From Nocardioides seonyuensis (GTDB lineage: Bacteria > Actinomycetota > Actinomycetes > Propionibacteriales > Nocardioidaceae), in assembly GCF_004683965.1 (NCBI RefSeq), contig NZ_CP038436.1, positions 2,976,001 through 3,040,000 on the forward strand: 64,000 nucleotides of DNA. Reading direction: 5' to 3'. Below are positions 49,575 through 57,245 of the stretch, in pieces. Position 1 is the stretch's first letter; the number at the start of each line of letters is the position of its first letter. Below the pieces are notes generated by a model. It saw only the letters and a list, made by a program, of their open reading frames with translations, searched no databases and was not told the DNA's origin. Both the position numbers and the translations under genes were made by a program.

Positions 49575-50789
49575 GTGCCCCCCGCCCAGCCCGAAGGTGA
49601 ACCCGCGCCGGCGGACGGCGTGCTCCCTGTCGAGGCATGGGGGGAGTTCGGGTCGCGTCCCTTCGGCCTCTACGTGCACGTGCCGTTCTGCACGACCCGC
49701 TGCGGCTACTGCGACTTCAACACCTACACCGCCCAGGAGCTGGGTGACGAGGTCGGTGCCGGGCGGGCGTCGTACGCCGAGGCCGCCATCGCCGAGATCC
49801 GCTTCGCGCGTGAGGTCCTCGGCCACCGCGACGTCAAGATCGACACGATCTTCTTCGGGGGCGGCACGCCGACCCTGCTCAAGGCGGCCGACCTGGGTGC
49901 CATCCTCGCCAGCGCAGCCGCGGAGTTCGGGCTGGCCGACGACGTGGAGATCACGACGGAGGCCAATCCCGACAGCGTCGCCCTGTGGGACCTGGAGGAG
50001 CTGCGCACAGCCGGATTCAACCGGATCTCGTTCGGGATGCAGTCCAGTGTCGATCACGTGCTGCGCACCCTGGACCGCACTCACGACCCGCTGCGGGTCC
50101 CGGCCGTCGTGGACTGGGCGCGCCAGGCAGGGTTCGACCAGGTCAGCCTCGACCTGATCTACGGCACCCCGGGGGAGTCGCTGGCCGACTGGGACGCCTC
50201 CGTCGAGGCTGCGCTGGCCTGCCAGCCCGACCACGTCTCGGCCTACTCGCTGATCGTCGAGCCCGGCACCGCGCTGGCGCGCCGCGTCCGGCGCGGCGAG
50301 CTGCCGATGCCCGACGAGGACGACCTCGCCGACAAGTACCTCGCCGTCGACGAGCGGATGAGCCGGGCCGGCCTGGAGTGGTACGAGGTCTCCAACTGGG
50401 CCACCTCGCCCGACCACTGGTGCCGCCACAACCTGCTCTACTGGACCGGCGGGCACTGGTGGGGCGTGGGGCCAGGCGCACACTCCCACGTCGGCGGAGT
50501 CCGCTGGTGGAACGTCAAGCATCCGGCGGCCTATGCCGAACGCCTGGCAGCGGGCGTCTCCCCGGCCCTTGCTCGCGAGGTCCTCGGCTACCGCGACCGC
50601 CGCGTGGAGCGGGTCATGCTCGAGATCCGGCTGGTCGAGGGGCTACCGGTCTCAGCGCTCGACGCTGACGGCCGCGGCCAGGTGGCACGGCTCGTCGACG
50701 AGGGGCTGGTGACGCTGGTCTCCGAGCGCCTGATCCTCACCCAGCGCGGCCGCCTGCTCGCCGATGCGGTCGTGCGCGACCTGACCTGA
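49575..50789 (+). CDS. hemW: Radical SAM heme chaperone HemW
   Basis: The 404-residue radical-SAM protein (formerly oxygen-independent coproporphyrinogen oxidase-like) has VHVPFCTTRCGYCDFNTYT near 36-54 with the CxxxCxxC iron-sulfur cluster. It has FFGGGTPTLL near 94, TTEANPDS, and NRISFGMQSSVDHVLRTL near 152. It lacks the Cys preceding the cluster seen in true HemN, in line with heme transfer instead of catalysis. GTG 49575 is taken as start; the frame is open further upstream but crosses the terminator. DUF3097 follows convergently. Confidence 0.93.
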   Translation: MPPAQPEGEPAPADGVLPVEAWGEFGSRPFGLYVHVPFCTTRCGYCDFNTYTAQELGDEVGAGRASYAEAAIAEIRFAREVLGHRDVKIDTIFFGGGTPTLLKAADLGAILASAAAEFGLADDVEITTEANPDSVALWDLEELRTAGFNRISFGMQSSVDHVLRTLDRTHDPLRVPAVVDWARQAGFDQVSLDLIYGTPGESLADWDASVEAALACQPDHVSAYSLIVEPGTALARRVRRGELPMPDEDDLADKYLAVDERMSRAGLEWYEVSNWATSPDHWCRHNLLYWTGGHWWGVGPGAHSHVGGVRWWNVKHPAAYAERLAAGVSPALAREVLGYRDRRVERVMLEIRLVEGLPVSALDADGRGQVARLVDEGLVTLVSERLILTQRGRLLADAVVRDLT

Positions 50790-50811
50790 GGGTCGGCCCC
50801 AGGTGCTGGGC

Positions 50812-51660
50812 TCAGTCCTGGGTGACGAAGTCGATCAGCTCTTCGACACGGCCGAGCAGAGCGGGCTCGAGGTCGGCGAAGGACCCCACGCGACCGAGCA
50901 CGTGCTTCCAGGCCCGGGCGATGTCGGCCTGGTCCCGGTGGGGCCAGCCCAGCTGCTGGCAGGTGCCGGTCTTCCAGTCGATGCTGCGGGGGACCTCGGG
51001 CCAGCGCTTGATCCCGAGGCGGTCCGGTCGCACGGCCTGCCAGATGTCGATGAAGGGGTGACCGACGACGAGGACGTGCTTGCCGATCGGGGAGCGGGCG
51101 ATGCCCTGGGCGATGCGCGACTCCTTGGACCCCGGCACGAGGTGGTCGACGAGGACGCCCACGCGGCGCTGGGGCCCGGGCCTGAAGTCGCGGAGGTGGT
51201 CGGCGAGGTCGTCGACCCCGCCGAGGTACTCGACCACCACTCCCTCGATGCGCAGGTCGTCACCCCACACCTTCTCGACGAGCTCGGCGTCGTGCCTGCC
51301 CTCGACGAAGATGCGGCTCGCGCGTGCCACGCGCGCCTGCGCACCGCGCACGGCGATCGACCCGGACGCCGTACGGGTGGGCTGCGGGGGAGCGCCCGGA
51401 CGGACCGGGCGGGTGAGGATCACGGGCTTGCCCTCGAGCAGGAAGCCGGGGCCGAGAGGGAACGTGCGGCGCTTCTGGCGGCGGTCCTCGAGCGTCAGCG
51501 TGTCCAGGTCGCGGTCGATCGCGACGACCTCGCCGCACCAGTCGGTGGTGACCTCCTCCACGACCTGGCCGATCTCGGCAGGAACCTCACGTGCTCGCCC
51601 ACGAGCGGGCGCGCGCCAGTCGGTGGTGAGGACGTCTGAGCCGTAGCGGTCGAGAGGCAC
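50812..51660 (-). CDS. DUF3097 protein, TOPRIM-like
   Basis: The 282-residue actinobacterial DUF3097 protein starts MPLDRYGSDVLTTDWR. Residues about 35-75 resemble a small beta-barrel (VEEVTTDWCGEVVAIDRDLDTLTLED). Residues 115-185 look like a TOPRIM fold: RIFVEGRHDAELVEKVWG (acidic Glu) and RRVGVLVDHLVPGSKES (Asp-x-H in place of DxD). The end includes FIDIWQAVRPDRLGIKRWP and a helical tail. The conserved neighbourhood is hemW and hrcA. I infer a nucleic-acid-related role from the fold only; the function is not known to me. Confidence 0.8.
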   Translation of the reverse strand: MPLDRYGSDVLTTDWRAPARGRAREVPAEIGQVVEEVTTDWCGEVVAIDRDLDTLTLEDRRQKRRTFPLGPGFLLEGKPVILTRPVRPGAPPQPTRTASGSIAVRGAQARVARASRIFVEGRHDAELVEKVWGDDLRIEGVVVEYLGGVDDLADHLRDFRPGPQRRVGVLVDHLVPGSKESRIAQGIARSPIGKHVLVVGHPFIDIWQAVRPDRLGIKRWPEVPRSIDWKTGTCQQLGWPHRDQADIARAWKHVLGRVGSFADLEPALLGRVEELIDFVTQD

Positions 51661-51733
51661 CTGTCCACGCTACGGACCGCTGCCCGCGAACCGGGGACGG
51701 CACGCCGGGGGAGCGCCAAGTGGGGCAGTCGGG

Positions 51734-51961
51734 TCAGGACTCGTCGGTGCCCTGGGCCTCGTCGGCCTCGGCTGCCTGCCGGGTGGCGTCGAGATCCGGC
51801 TGGGTCGCGTCCATGTCCAGCTCCTCGCGGCTCTTGGTGGCCTCGTCGTCGGCGTCGAGGGGCTCGGCGAGCGGGTTGTCCTCGCCCGGCTGGAGGTCCT
51901 CGGGCAGCTGGTCGTCGCTGATCCCGCCCTGGGCGGTGTCGTCCTTGCTCGGTTCGCTCAT
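51734..51961 (-). CDS. Small acidic protein, unknown function
   Basis: The 75-residue protein MSEPSKDDTAQGG... is rich in Asp/Glu (about 30%) and has no hydrophobic core, suggesting an intrinsically disordered peptide. ATG 51961 is used. It includes PEDLQPGEDNPLAEPLD, a stretch seen in many small actinobacterial hypothetical proteins. It sits 72 bases from DUF3097 and 40 from the MBL gene on the same strand, so it may be the second gene of that unit. Confidence 0.6.
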   Translation of the reverse strand: MSEPSKDDTAQGGISDDQLPEDLQPGEDNPLAEPLDADDEATKSREELDMDATQPDLDATRQAAEADEAQGTDES

Positions 51962-52000
51962 GTCCCCCGTGGTACCCGCACCACGCGCGGACAAGCCCCT

Positions 52001-52858
52001 TCAGACGAGGGGCAGCCGCTTCTGGCTGCGCGGGAGGTGCTGGTAGCCGCGTGCCACGGCGTGCGCGATGCGTGGGTCTGCGGCGTCCCAGGGCCACTCG
52101 CCGGTGGCAGCGGCCTCGGCGGCGGGCACTCCCGAGGAGGCGAGGTGGCGGACGGTCTCGGCGATGATGCCGAGCTCGTTGCGCTGCTGCTCCACGAAGT
52201 CGCGGTCGACGACGACGCCGTGGCCGGGCACGATGCGCGACGACGCCGTCAGCAGGCCGAGCACGATGTCCAGGGTGAGAGGCCACTCCATCGGCCAGGA
52301 GTCGGGGCCGATCCAGGGGTGGGCGGACTCCTCGACGAGGTCGCCGGCCAGCACCACGTCGGCGTCGGGGACGCGGACCACGAGGTCGCCGTCGGTGTGC
52401 CCGCGTCCCGGGTGGACGAGCTCGACCAGCCGGTCGCCGAGGTCGAGGACGACGGCTGAGGAGAAGACCCGGTCAGGTACGACGACCTCGGTTGCCGCGA
52501 TCTCGTCGGCGTGCTCGTCGTCGGGGTCCTCGAGCCAGCCTGCGCGGGTCCGGTCCCCGTGCTGCGCGAGGGTGGCAGCGGCCTGCTCGTGCGCGTGGAT
52601 GGGAATCCCCGGACACGCCTCACGCAGCGCGGCGTTGCCCAGCACGTGGTCCCAGTGGCTGTGGGTGTTGACCACGGCGACCGGGTCTCCCATGCCCAGG
52701 CGACGCAGGTCGGAGACGACCGTGCGGCCGGCCGCGGTCGAGGCGTGCGTGTCGACGACCAGGACGCCGCGCTCGCTCCCCACCGCTGTGACGTTGGCGT
52801 CGGCCCACTCGTAGCGCGCCACCCACACGCGCTCTGCGACTTCGGTGAACTCCGCCAT
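52001..52858 (-). CDS. Metallo-beta-lactamase-fold hydrolase
   Basis: The 285-residue protein has the MBL metal motif NTHSHWDHVLGN (HxHxDH about 65-70), HPGRGHTDGDLVV (third His about 154) and AGDLVEE with the bridging Asp; a further His in IVPGHGVV is near 210. It resembles lactonase/glyoxalase-II/flavoprotein-like MBL enzymes; substrate unknown. ATG 52858 is supported by TAGGCT six bases upstream. It is divergent from hrcA, and the CIRCE site overlaps its promoter region. Confidence 0.87.
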   Translation of the reverse strand: MAEFTEVAERVWVARYEWADANVTAVGSERGVLVVDTHASTAAGRTVVSDLRRLGMGDPVAVVNTHSHWDHVLGNAALREACPGIPIHAHEQAAATLAQHGDRTRAGWLEDPDDEHADEIAATEVVVPDRVFSSAVVLDLGDRLVELVHPGRGHTDGDLVVRVPDADVVLAGDLVEESAHPWIGPDSWPMEWPLTLDIVLGLLTASSRIVPGHGVVVDRDFVEQQRNELGIIAETVRHLASSGVPAAEAAATGEWPWDAADPRIAHAVARGYQHLPRSQKRLPLV

Positions 52859-52864
52859 GGTGCG

Positions 52865-52870
52865 AGCCTA
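52865..52870 (-). promoter_or_regulatory. -10 box of the MBL gene (leaderless)
   Basis: On the minus strand TAGGCT lies six bases before ATG 52858 with no ribosome-binding sequence. It is seven bases from the CIRCE element. Confidence 0.5.
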
Positions 52871-52876
52871 GTAGCA

Positions 52877-52903
52877 TTGGCACTCGCAGCGGTGGAGTGC
52901 CAG
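52877..52903. promoter_or_regulatory. CIRCE operator (HrcA binding site)
   Basis: TTGGCACTC-N9-GAGTGCCAG matches the actinobacterial form of CIRCE; the arms pair except for the outermost bases. It lies between the -10-like TAGCAT (52872-52877) on the + strand and the hrcA start at 52944. It is therefore expected to let HrcA repress its own operon hrcA-dnaJ. It also covers the region upstream of the divergent MBL promoter. Confidence 0.92.
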
Positions 52904-52943
52904 TGCTCTACCCGGGTGAGACTGACGAAGGCGAGGAGGCGGC

Positions 52944-53972
52944 ATGGTCGAGGAGCGACGACTTGCGGTGCTGCGCGCGATCGTCGAGGACTACGTCGCC
53001 ACTGAGGAGCCGGTCGGCTCTCGTGCGCTCGTGGAGAGGCACGGTCTCGGGGTCTCGCCGGCCACGGTCCGCAACGACATGGCAGCGCTCGAGGACGAGG
53101 GCTACATCCACCAGCCCCACACCAGCGCCGGCCGGGTTCCCACCGACAAGGGCTACCGGCTCTTCGTCGATCGGCTCTCCACCGTCAAGCCGATGAGCGC
53201 GCCGGAGCGCCGGGCGATCGCCTCGCTCCTCGACGGAGCGGTCGACCTCGACGACGTCGTGCAGCGCTCGGTGCGCCTGCTGAGCCAGCTCACGCGCCAG
53301 GTCGCCATCGTCCAGTACCCCACGCTCGCCCGGTCGACGGTGCGCCACATCGAGCTGGTCGTCCTGACTCCCGCGCGGCTCATGCTCATCCTCATCCTGA
53401 GCACCGGCCGGGTCGAGCAGCGCCTGGTGGACCTGAGCCGGAGCGCGACCGAGGACGAGGTGGCCGACCTCAGGGTCCGGGTCAACCAGGCGGCGGCCGG
53501 TGAGCGGATCGCCGACGCGAGCGCGGCGCTGGGTGCACTGACCGAGGCCCTGCCCCAGGAGTCCTCCGCCCTCGCCCGCGAGGTCGTCACCGTCCTCGTG
53601 GACGCGATGTCCGACCACCGCAGCGACGAGCGCGTCGCAGTCGGCGGGGCCGCCAACCTGGCCCGCTTCGGCGACAGCTTCGACACCGCGGTCCGGCCGC
53701 TCCTCGAAGCCCTCGAGGAGCACGTCGTGCTGCTCAAGCTCCTCGGCGAGACCGTCGACGGCGACGCCGTGACGGTGCGCATCGGCCACGAGGGCCCCTA
53801 CTCCGAGCTCGCCGCCACCAGTGTCGTGGCGACGGGCTACGGGCCGGCCGCGGAGCACCTCGGCTCCCTCGGCATCGTCGGCCCGACCCGCATGGACTAT
53901 CCCGGATCCATGGCTGCCGTGCGTGCGGTCGCGCGCTACGTCTCCCGCATCCTCGATGAAGGAAACCAGTGA
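52944..53972 (+). CDS. hrcA: Heat-inducible transcription repressor HrcA
   Basis: The 342-residue repressor binds CIRCE and releases it on heat shock. An N-terminal winged HTH runs [44 protein letters not shown] (about 7-45; key parts [18 protein letters not shown] and [17 protein letters not shown]). The rest is the GAF-like and dimerisation region, ending [32 protein letters not shown] precedes ATG 52944. The CIRCE site lies 41 bases upstream. GTG of dnaJ overlaps its stop as GTGA. Confidence 0.97.
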   Translation: MVEERRLAVLRAIVEDYVATEEPVGSRALVERHGLGVSPATVRNDMAALEDEGYIHQPHTSAGRVPTDKGYRLFVDRLSTVKPMSAPERRAIASLLDGAVDLDDVVQRSVRLLSQLTRQVAIVQYPTLARSTVRHIELVVLTPARLMLILILSTGRVEQRLVDLSRSATEDEVADLRVRVNQAAAGERIADASAALGALTEALPQESSALAREVVTVLVDAMSDHRSDERVAVGGAANLARFGDSFDTAVRPLLEALEEHVVLLKLLGETVDGDAVTVRIGHEGPYSELAATSVVATGYGPAAEHLGSLGIVGPTRMDYPGSMAAVRAVARYVSRILDEGNQ

Positions 53973-55144
53973 CTCAGGACCCCTACGAGCTCCTCGGCGT
54001 GACGCGCGACGCGGACGCCGACACCATCAAGAAGGCCTACCGTCGGTTGGCCCGCCAGCTCCACCCCGACGTCAATCCCGACCCCGCGACCCAGGAGCGG
54101 TTCAAGGACGTCTCACGCGCCTACGAGATCCTCAGCGACCCCCAGAAGAAGGCCACCTACGACCGCGGCGGCGACGCGTTCGGTGCCGGCTTCGCCGGGG
54201 CCGGAGCGGGCTTCTCCTTCACCGACATCATGGACGCCTTCTTCGGTGGCGGCGCGGCGCCAGGTGGCGGCGGAGGGCAGCGTGGCCCGCGCTCCCGGCA
54301 ACGCCGGGGCCAGGACGCGCTCATCCGCATCGACGTGTCGCTGGCGGAGGCGGCGTTCGGCGTCACCCGCGAGATCAAGGTCGACACGGCGGTGCGCTGC
54401 GAGGCGTGCCAGGGCGAGGGTGCTGCTCCGGGGACCCACCCGGTCACGTGCGAGACGTGTCGCGGCGCCGGCGAGGTCGCCCAGGTGCAGCGCTCCTTCC
54501 TGGGCGAGATCCGCACCCTGCGTCCCTGTGCTGCCTGCCGCGGGTTCGGATCGATCATTGCCGACCCGTGCCGTGAGTGCGCCGGCGACGGGCGCGTGCG
54601 GTCGCGCCGCGCGCTCAAGGTCAAGATCCCTGCCGGGGTCGACAACGGCACGCGTGTCCAGCTCGCCGAGCAGGGCGAGGTCGGTCCCGGAGCCGGGCCG
54701 GCTGGTGACCTCTACGTCGAGATCCACGTCGAGCCGCACGAGACCTTCACCCGTCACGGCAACGACCTGCACACCACGGTCTCGCTCCCGATGACCGCGG
54801 CGGCCCTCGGCACGCAGCTCACCTTGCCGCTGCTCGAGGCGGACCTCGACTCCGACGACGACTCCGACGTCCGCACCCACTACGACCTGCAGGTCACGCC
54901 CGGCACGCAGTCGGGCAGCCAGCAGGTGATCCGAGGCTTCGGGGTGCCGGGCCTGCGGGGAGGCCGCGGCGACCTGGTCGTGACCGTCGAGGTCGACACT
55001 CCCACCCGCTTGGACCCCCGCCAGGAGGAGCTCCTTCGCGAGCTCGCTGCGTTGAGGGGCGAGGAGACGCCCACCGGCCAGCCCAGCGCCTCGTCCCAGA
55101 AGTCGGTGTTCGGGCGACTTCGCGACGCCTTCAACGCCCACTGA
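53969..55144 (+). CDS. dnaJ: Molecular chaperone DnaJ
   Basis: The 391-residue type-I J-protein has a J domain with HPD at 32-34, a Gly-rich and Phe segment (about 70-110), and four zinc repeats ([32 protein letters not shown], about 147-212). The C-terminal substrate domains follow. It stimulates DnaK. GTG 53969 overlaps the hrcA stop, so it is the HrcA-regulated copy; actinobacteria usually also have a dnaK-linked dnaJ elsewhere. Confidence 0.96.
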   Translation: MTQDPYELLGVTRDADADTIKKAYRRLARQLHPDVNPDPATQERFKDVSRAYEILSDPQKKATYDRGGDAFGAGFAGAGAGFSFTDIMDAFFGGGAAPGGGGGQRGPRSRQRRGQDALIRIDVSLAEAAFGVTREIKVDTAVRCEACQGEGAAPGTHPVTCETCRGAGEVAQVQRSFLGEIRTLRPCAACRGFGSIIADPCRECAGDGRVRSRRALKVKIPAGVDNGTRVQLAEQGEVGPGAGPAGDLYVEIHVEPHETFTRHGNDLHTTVSLPMTAAALGTQLTLPLLEADLDSDDDSDVRTHYDLQVTPGTQSGSQQVIRGFGVPGLRGGRGDLVVTVEVDTPTRLDPRQEELLRELAALRGEETPTGQPSASSQKSVFGRLRDAFNAH

Positions 55145-55154
55145 CACGCGTCCC

Positions 55155-55892
55155 ATGTCGCTCCCGGTGCACCTCGTGCCGACCCTGGACGGGGTCGGGG
55201 TCGGCTCGACCGTCGAGGTCGCCGGCGCAGAGGCACACCACGCCGTCGCCGTACGACGCCTGCGCGCCGGCGAGACCGTGGTGCTGACCGACGGCCGGGG
55301 CCGCTCGGTCACCGGGGAGGTCCTCGAGACCGGCAAGCGGCTCTTCACCGTGGCGGTGGGATCCGTCTCCTCCGACGATCGTCCGCTGCCTTCGGTCACG
55401 GTGGTCCAGGCGCTGCCCAAGGGGGATCGTGGCGAGCTGGCCGTGGAGGTGCTGACCGAGGTGGGCGTCGACACCATCGTGCCGTGGGCCGCGTCACGGT
55501 CGGTGGCGCTGTGGAAGGGTGAGCGTGCCGAGAAGTCGCACGCCAAGTGGGCCGCCACCGCTCGCGAGGCTGCCAAGCAGTCGCGCCGCACCTGGCACCC
55601 TGAGGTCGCGCCGCTCGCGACCACGTCCGAGGTCGTCGAGCTGGTCCGTGGTTCGTCGTGCGCGGTGGTGCTGCACGAGGGGGCATCGACACCCGTGGCC
55701 GAGCTCGACGTGGGAGGTGACGGCCTGCTCGTCGTGGTCGGCCCCGAGGGTGGCCTCACCGACGAGGAGGTCGCGTCCTTCGTCGGCGCCGGTGCGGTCG
55801 CCGTACGACTGGGCGCGGAGGTGCTGCGCACCTCGACCGCCGGCGTGGTCGCCGTCGGTGCGCTGCTCTCTCGCACCTCGCGGTGGGGCTGA
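55155..55892 (+). CDS. rsmE: 16S rRNA (uracil1498-N3)-methyltransferase
   Basis: The 245-residue SPOUT methyltransferase methylates U1498 of 16S rRNA. It has the N-terminal PUA-like part (AEAHHAVAVRRLRAGETVVLTDG, about 25-48), the mid-segment VVQALPKGDRGELAVEVLTEVG (about 76-97), and the AdoMet-binding knot LLVVVGPEGGLTDEEV (about 195-210) with LGAEVLRTSTAGV. ATG 55155 follows dnaJ by ten bases; the hrcA-dnaJ-rsmE-HIT order is typical. Confidence 0.95.
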   Translation: MSLPVHLVPTLDGVGVGSTVEVAGAEAHHAVAVRRLRAGETVVLTDGRGRSVTGEVLETGKRLFTVAVGSVSSDDRPLPSVTVVQALPKGDRGELAVEVLTEVGVDTIVPWAASRSVALWKGERAEKSHAKWAATAREAAKQSRRTWHPEVAPLATTSEVVELVRGSSCAVVLHEGASTPVAELDVGGDGLLVVVGPEGGLTDEEVASFVGAGAVAVRLGAEVLRTSTAGVVAVGALLSRTSRWG

Positions 55893-55897
55893 GCCCC
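55885..55897. terminator. Short hairpin between convergent genes
   Basis: GGGGC-TGA-GCCCC overlaps the rsmE stop codon in its loop and lies before the GerMN gene end (55903). The five-bp stem is weak; terminator role is tentative. Confidence 0.3.
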
Positions 55898-55902
55898 CCA
55901 GG

Positions 55903-56814
55903 TCACTCGACGGTGATGTCCTTGGTGTCGGTGTGGGGGCCGTTGCCCTCGGCGCCACCGCTGGGGTCGTCGGTGGAGCAGAAGATCGTGTGCTCCCCGG
56001 GCTCGACAGCCGAGAGGTCGAGCTCACCGGAGAACGGGAACAGCTTGTCCTCCATCCAGCCCTCGGCCGTGAAGGGTGTGTCGCCCTCGTCGCTCTCGGT
56101 GCCGGCGAGCCCGCAGATGACGTTCGCCTCGAAGGAGTTGGCGGCCCCCGAGACCGCGAGCGGTCCCTGCGCGACGGTCGCGCCCTGCTCGGGGGTGGTG
56201 ATGTTGACGTGGTTGAGCACCTTGAGCGGGCTCGCCTGCTTGAAGGGCTCCGCGATGTCCAGGCCGAACAGCGTCTGGGGACCGGACTCGCGGACGAGCT
56301 GCACGGGCACGCGCTCCTGCTGGACGCCCTGGAGGGTGTAGACCAGCTGCTGGATCGCCAGGCGCGCGTCGCGCTTGCGCATGCCGTCGGGGGCCTCGGT
56401 GAAGGCGTCGCCCTCCAGGCGCACCACGAGCATCCCGTCGCTCGCCTCGGCGCCGGCGATGGCTCCACCGGGCCACAGCGTGCGGTAGTCCGGGTCCTGG
56501 GCGCCGCCGGAGTCGACGAGCCCGGCCGCCTCGGTCAGGGGGTCCGCGCCGGTGGCCTGGACGAACTCGCGGAAGAGCCGTGGCCCGTCGGGGCCGTCGC
56601 CCACGAAGTAGACCGGCAGCGCCTGCCCGGAGCCGGCCGGCTCGCTGGTGCCCGTGGACTCGCTCGGCTCCTGGGTGGGCGAGGGGTCCAGGGTGTCGGT
56701 CGCCCGCGTCTCGCCGGAGGCCGGCTGCGTGTCAGGGTCGTCCGCGCAGGCCGTGAAGCCGAGTGACAGCGCACCCAGTGACAGGACGGCGGCAAGGCGG
56801 CGCGAGGAGCTCAT
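55903..56814 (-). CDS. GerMN/Gmad2-domain lipoprotein
   Basis: The 303-residue exported lipoprotein has signal-peptide lipobox SLGFTAC (Cys23), a Thr/Pro/Ser-rich linker (24-60), a GerMN domain (about 63-195: YFVGDGPDGPRLFREF, LAIQQLVYTLQGV) and a C-terminal Gmad2 domain (about 205-300: VNITTPEQGATVAQGPLAVSGAANSFEANV). GerM-type domains occur in spore germination proteins and in LpqB-like actinobacterial lipoproteins. Since Nocardioides does not sporulate as Bacillus does, a cell-envelope role is more likely. ATG 56814 is chosen because a longer frame lacks the signal peptide. Confidence 0.82.
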   Translation of the reverse strand: MSSSRRLAAVLSLGALSLGFTACADDPDTQPASGETRATDTLDPSPTQEPSESTGTSEPAGSGQALPVYFVGDGPDGPRLFREFVQATGADPLTEAAGLVDSGGAQDPDYRTLWPGGAIAGAEASDGMLVVRLEGDAFTEAPDGMRKRDARLAIQQLVYTLQGVQQERVPVQLVRESGPQTLFGLDIAEPFKQASPLKVLNHVNITTPEQGATVAQGPLAVSGAANSFEANVICGLAGTESDEGDTPFTAEGWMEDKLFPFSGELDLSAVEPGEHTIFCSTDDPSGGAEGNGPHTDTKDITVE

Positions 56815-56874
56815 GCCTTCCACGGTAGTGGGGACGGCCGTGCGGTCGACCGGCCACACGCCGGTCCGGGCGAT

Positions 56875-56880
56875 TACGCT
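56875..56880 (+). promoter_or_regulatory. -10 box of the HIT gene (leaderless)
   Basis: TACGCT ends six bases before ATG 56887, with no Shine-Dalgarno between. Confidence 0.45.
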
Positions 56881-56886
56881 GCAAGC

Positions 56887-57240
56887 ATGATCGAGAGCTC
56901 ACCTGACTGTCTGTTCTGCAAGATCGTCGCCGGCGAGATCCCTGCCGAGGTCGTGCACGCGACCGAGTCAACTCTCGCCTTCCGTGACGTCGACCCCCAG
57001 GCGCCGACGCACGTGCTCGTCATCCCGGCAAGCCACTACCGCGACGCCGGCGACCTCGCCCTGCACGAGCCCGCGACCGCGGCCGAGATGCTCGTCGTGG
57101 CCGCCGAGGTCGCGGAGAAGGCCGGTCTGGGCGACGGCTACCGCCTGGTCTTCAACACCGGTGCAGGTGGCGGCCAGGTCGTCTTCCACGCGCACCTCCA
57201 CGTCATCGGAGGACGGCCGATGGGGTGGCCACCCGGCTGA
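56887..57240 (+). CDS. Histidine-triad (HIT) nucleotide-binding protein
   Basis: The 117-residue protein has DCLFCKIVAGEIPAEVV at the N-terminus (Zn-type CxxC in LFCKI is partial), HVLVIPASHY near 48, and the catalytic histidine triad HAHLHVIGG near 101-109. It is probably an AMP-lysyl or adenosine 5'-monophosphoramidase. It usually follows rsmE in actinobacteria; here the GerMN lipoprotein gene is between them. It ends five bases before the convergent synthetase-like gene. Confidence 0.93.
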   Translation: MIESSPDCLFCKIVAGEIPAEVVHATESTLAFRDVDPQAPTHVLVIPASHYRDAGDLALHEPATAAEMLVVAAEVAEKAGLGDGYRLVFNTGAGGGQVVFHAHLHVIGGRPMGWPPG

Positions 57241-57245
57241 GCACG

